A stretch of DNA of 64,000 bases from Xanthostigma xanthostigma (lineage: Eukaryota; Arthropoda; Insecta; Raphidioptera; Raphidiidae): NCBI GenBank assembly GCA_963575645.1, contig OY754472.1:5270001-5334000 (forward strand). The letters run 5' to 3'. This document shows, piece by piece, positions 63,420 through 64,000 of the stretch (positions are counted from its first letter, which is position 1; each line of letters opens with the position of its first letter). The notes under the pieces were generated by a model. It did not search any database and was not told the origin of the DNA. It worked only from the letters and a program-made list of their open reading frames with translations. The translations under genes were made by a program, and so were the position numbers.

Positions 63420-64000
63420 TTAGTTGAGAGAATCCCAGAGGCGCTATAATGCTTTCTACAGCTTAACGAACAACATTTCATAAGTTGGCACTTAAAATAA
63501 TGAAAGCAATACTTAAAACTTAGTCAGCTTTGTGTCTTAGCATTTGTTACGGAAATAAACACAGGCAAAATATGAAATATGCCTTTTATAATTTCGTCTC
63601 TAAGAGGCCCTTCAAATAAAAACAAAACAAATTATGAAATTAATTTTCTTAAAACTACCAAATGTTCGGCTATAATTAACAAACAAAGCTTTAAATTCAA
63701 GTGCAGTAGAAGCTATATACTTAATTCGAATTACAGAAATGCTAAAAATGTCGAGGATTTCGAGATACCTTTTTTTAACAGATAGAATTTCGAGTTACCG
63801 AGAGACATATATGTACGGTTTTATTACTTCGAGTTAGGGAGTCACTTACTTCGACATATAGAGTTACAGAGTGTAATATGAATTCATAGTGCCTTCGACT
63901 TATAGAGTATAAAAAAATCGAGTTACAGAGTCTCTTTACTTTATTATTCAAGTTGCGTTGGATTCATTTAGGCCAGTAAAATGACGCATTCTGTTTCCAC
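63420..64000. other. No gene seen; GAGTTACAGAG motifs at the end
   Basis: From about 63780 the strings CGAGTTACCGAG, CGAGTTAGGGAG, GAGTTACAGAG and CGAGTTACAGAG recur, probably part of a repeat that runs past the window. Confidence 0.4.

Overview
This window comes from a large, AT-rich, repeat-filled insect genome, most likely a moth or butterfly (Lepidoptera). There are spliced genes with GT/AG introns and no operons. The two host genes are arthropod genes. Several interspersed repeats have the look of families common in Lepidoptera, for example the repeat opening GGGTTCCGTACC near 22.9 kb and the one opening ATTAACCGACTT near 29.0 kb. The species cannot be told from sequence alone.

Host gene 1 (about 8.2-25.2 kb, + strand) is filzig (flz), a trypsin-like serine protease with a long Thr/Pro/Ser-rich linker. 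Five exons are visible, from a cysteine-knot region through the linker to a complete S1 protease domain with His, Asp and Ser intact. The 5' end (signal or membrane anchor) is not identified. Intron 3 is 10.4 kb and full of nested transposons and palindromes.

Host gene 2 (50.0 kb to beyond about 60.9 kb, + strand) is the ITG-like peptide precursor (prohormone-3 type). It has a signal peptide exon and two cysteine-rich exons. The last visible exon ends at a clean donor site, so the 3' exon(s), including the expected ITG peptide, lie outside the window.

The 25-kb stretch between the genes (25.2-50.0 kb), and all the large introns, are mobile DNA. There is one young, whole-looking Ty3/Gypsy element (41.9-46.3 kb, identical LTRs). 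There are pogo/Tigger relatives (one inserted into another), piggyBac-type TTAA elements, hAT MITEs with 8-bp target duplications, Tc1/mariner-type MITEs with TA duplications, RTE-like LINE tails and tRNA-derived SINEs. Many foldback elements have long inverted arms. The most striking are the 17.7-20.9 kb nest of palindromes inside flz intron 3, the 32.6-34.2 kb element carrying a protein-coding fragment twice in opposite orientation, and the near-perfect 248-bp palindrome at 62.1-62.4 kb. No novel enzymatic system is evident. The novelty is in the architecture of the mobile DNA and its contacts with gene-processing signals.
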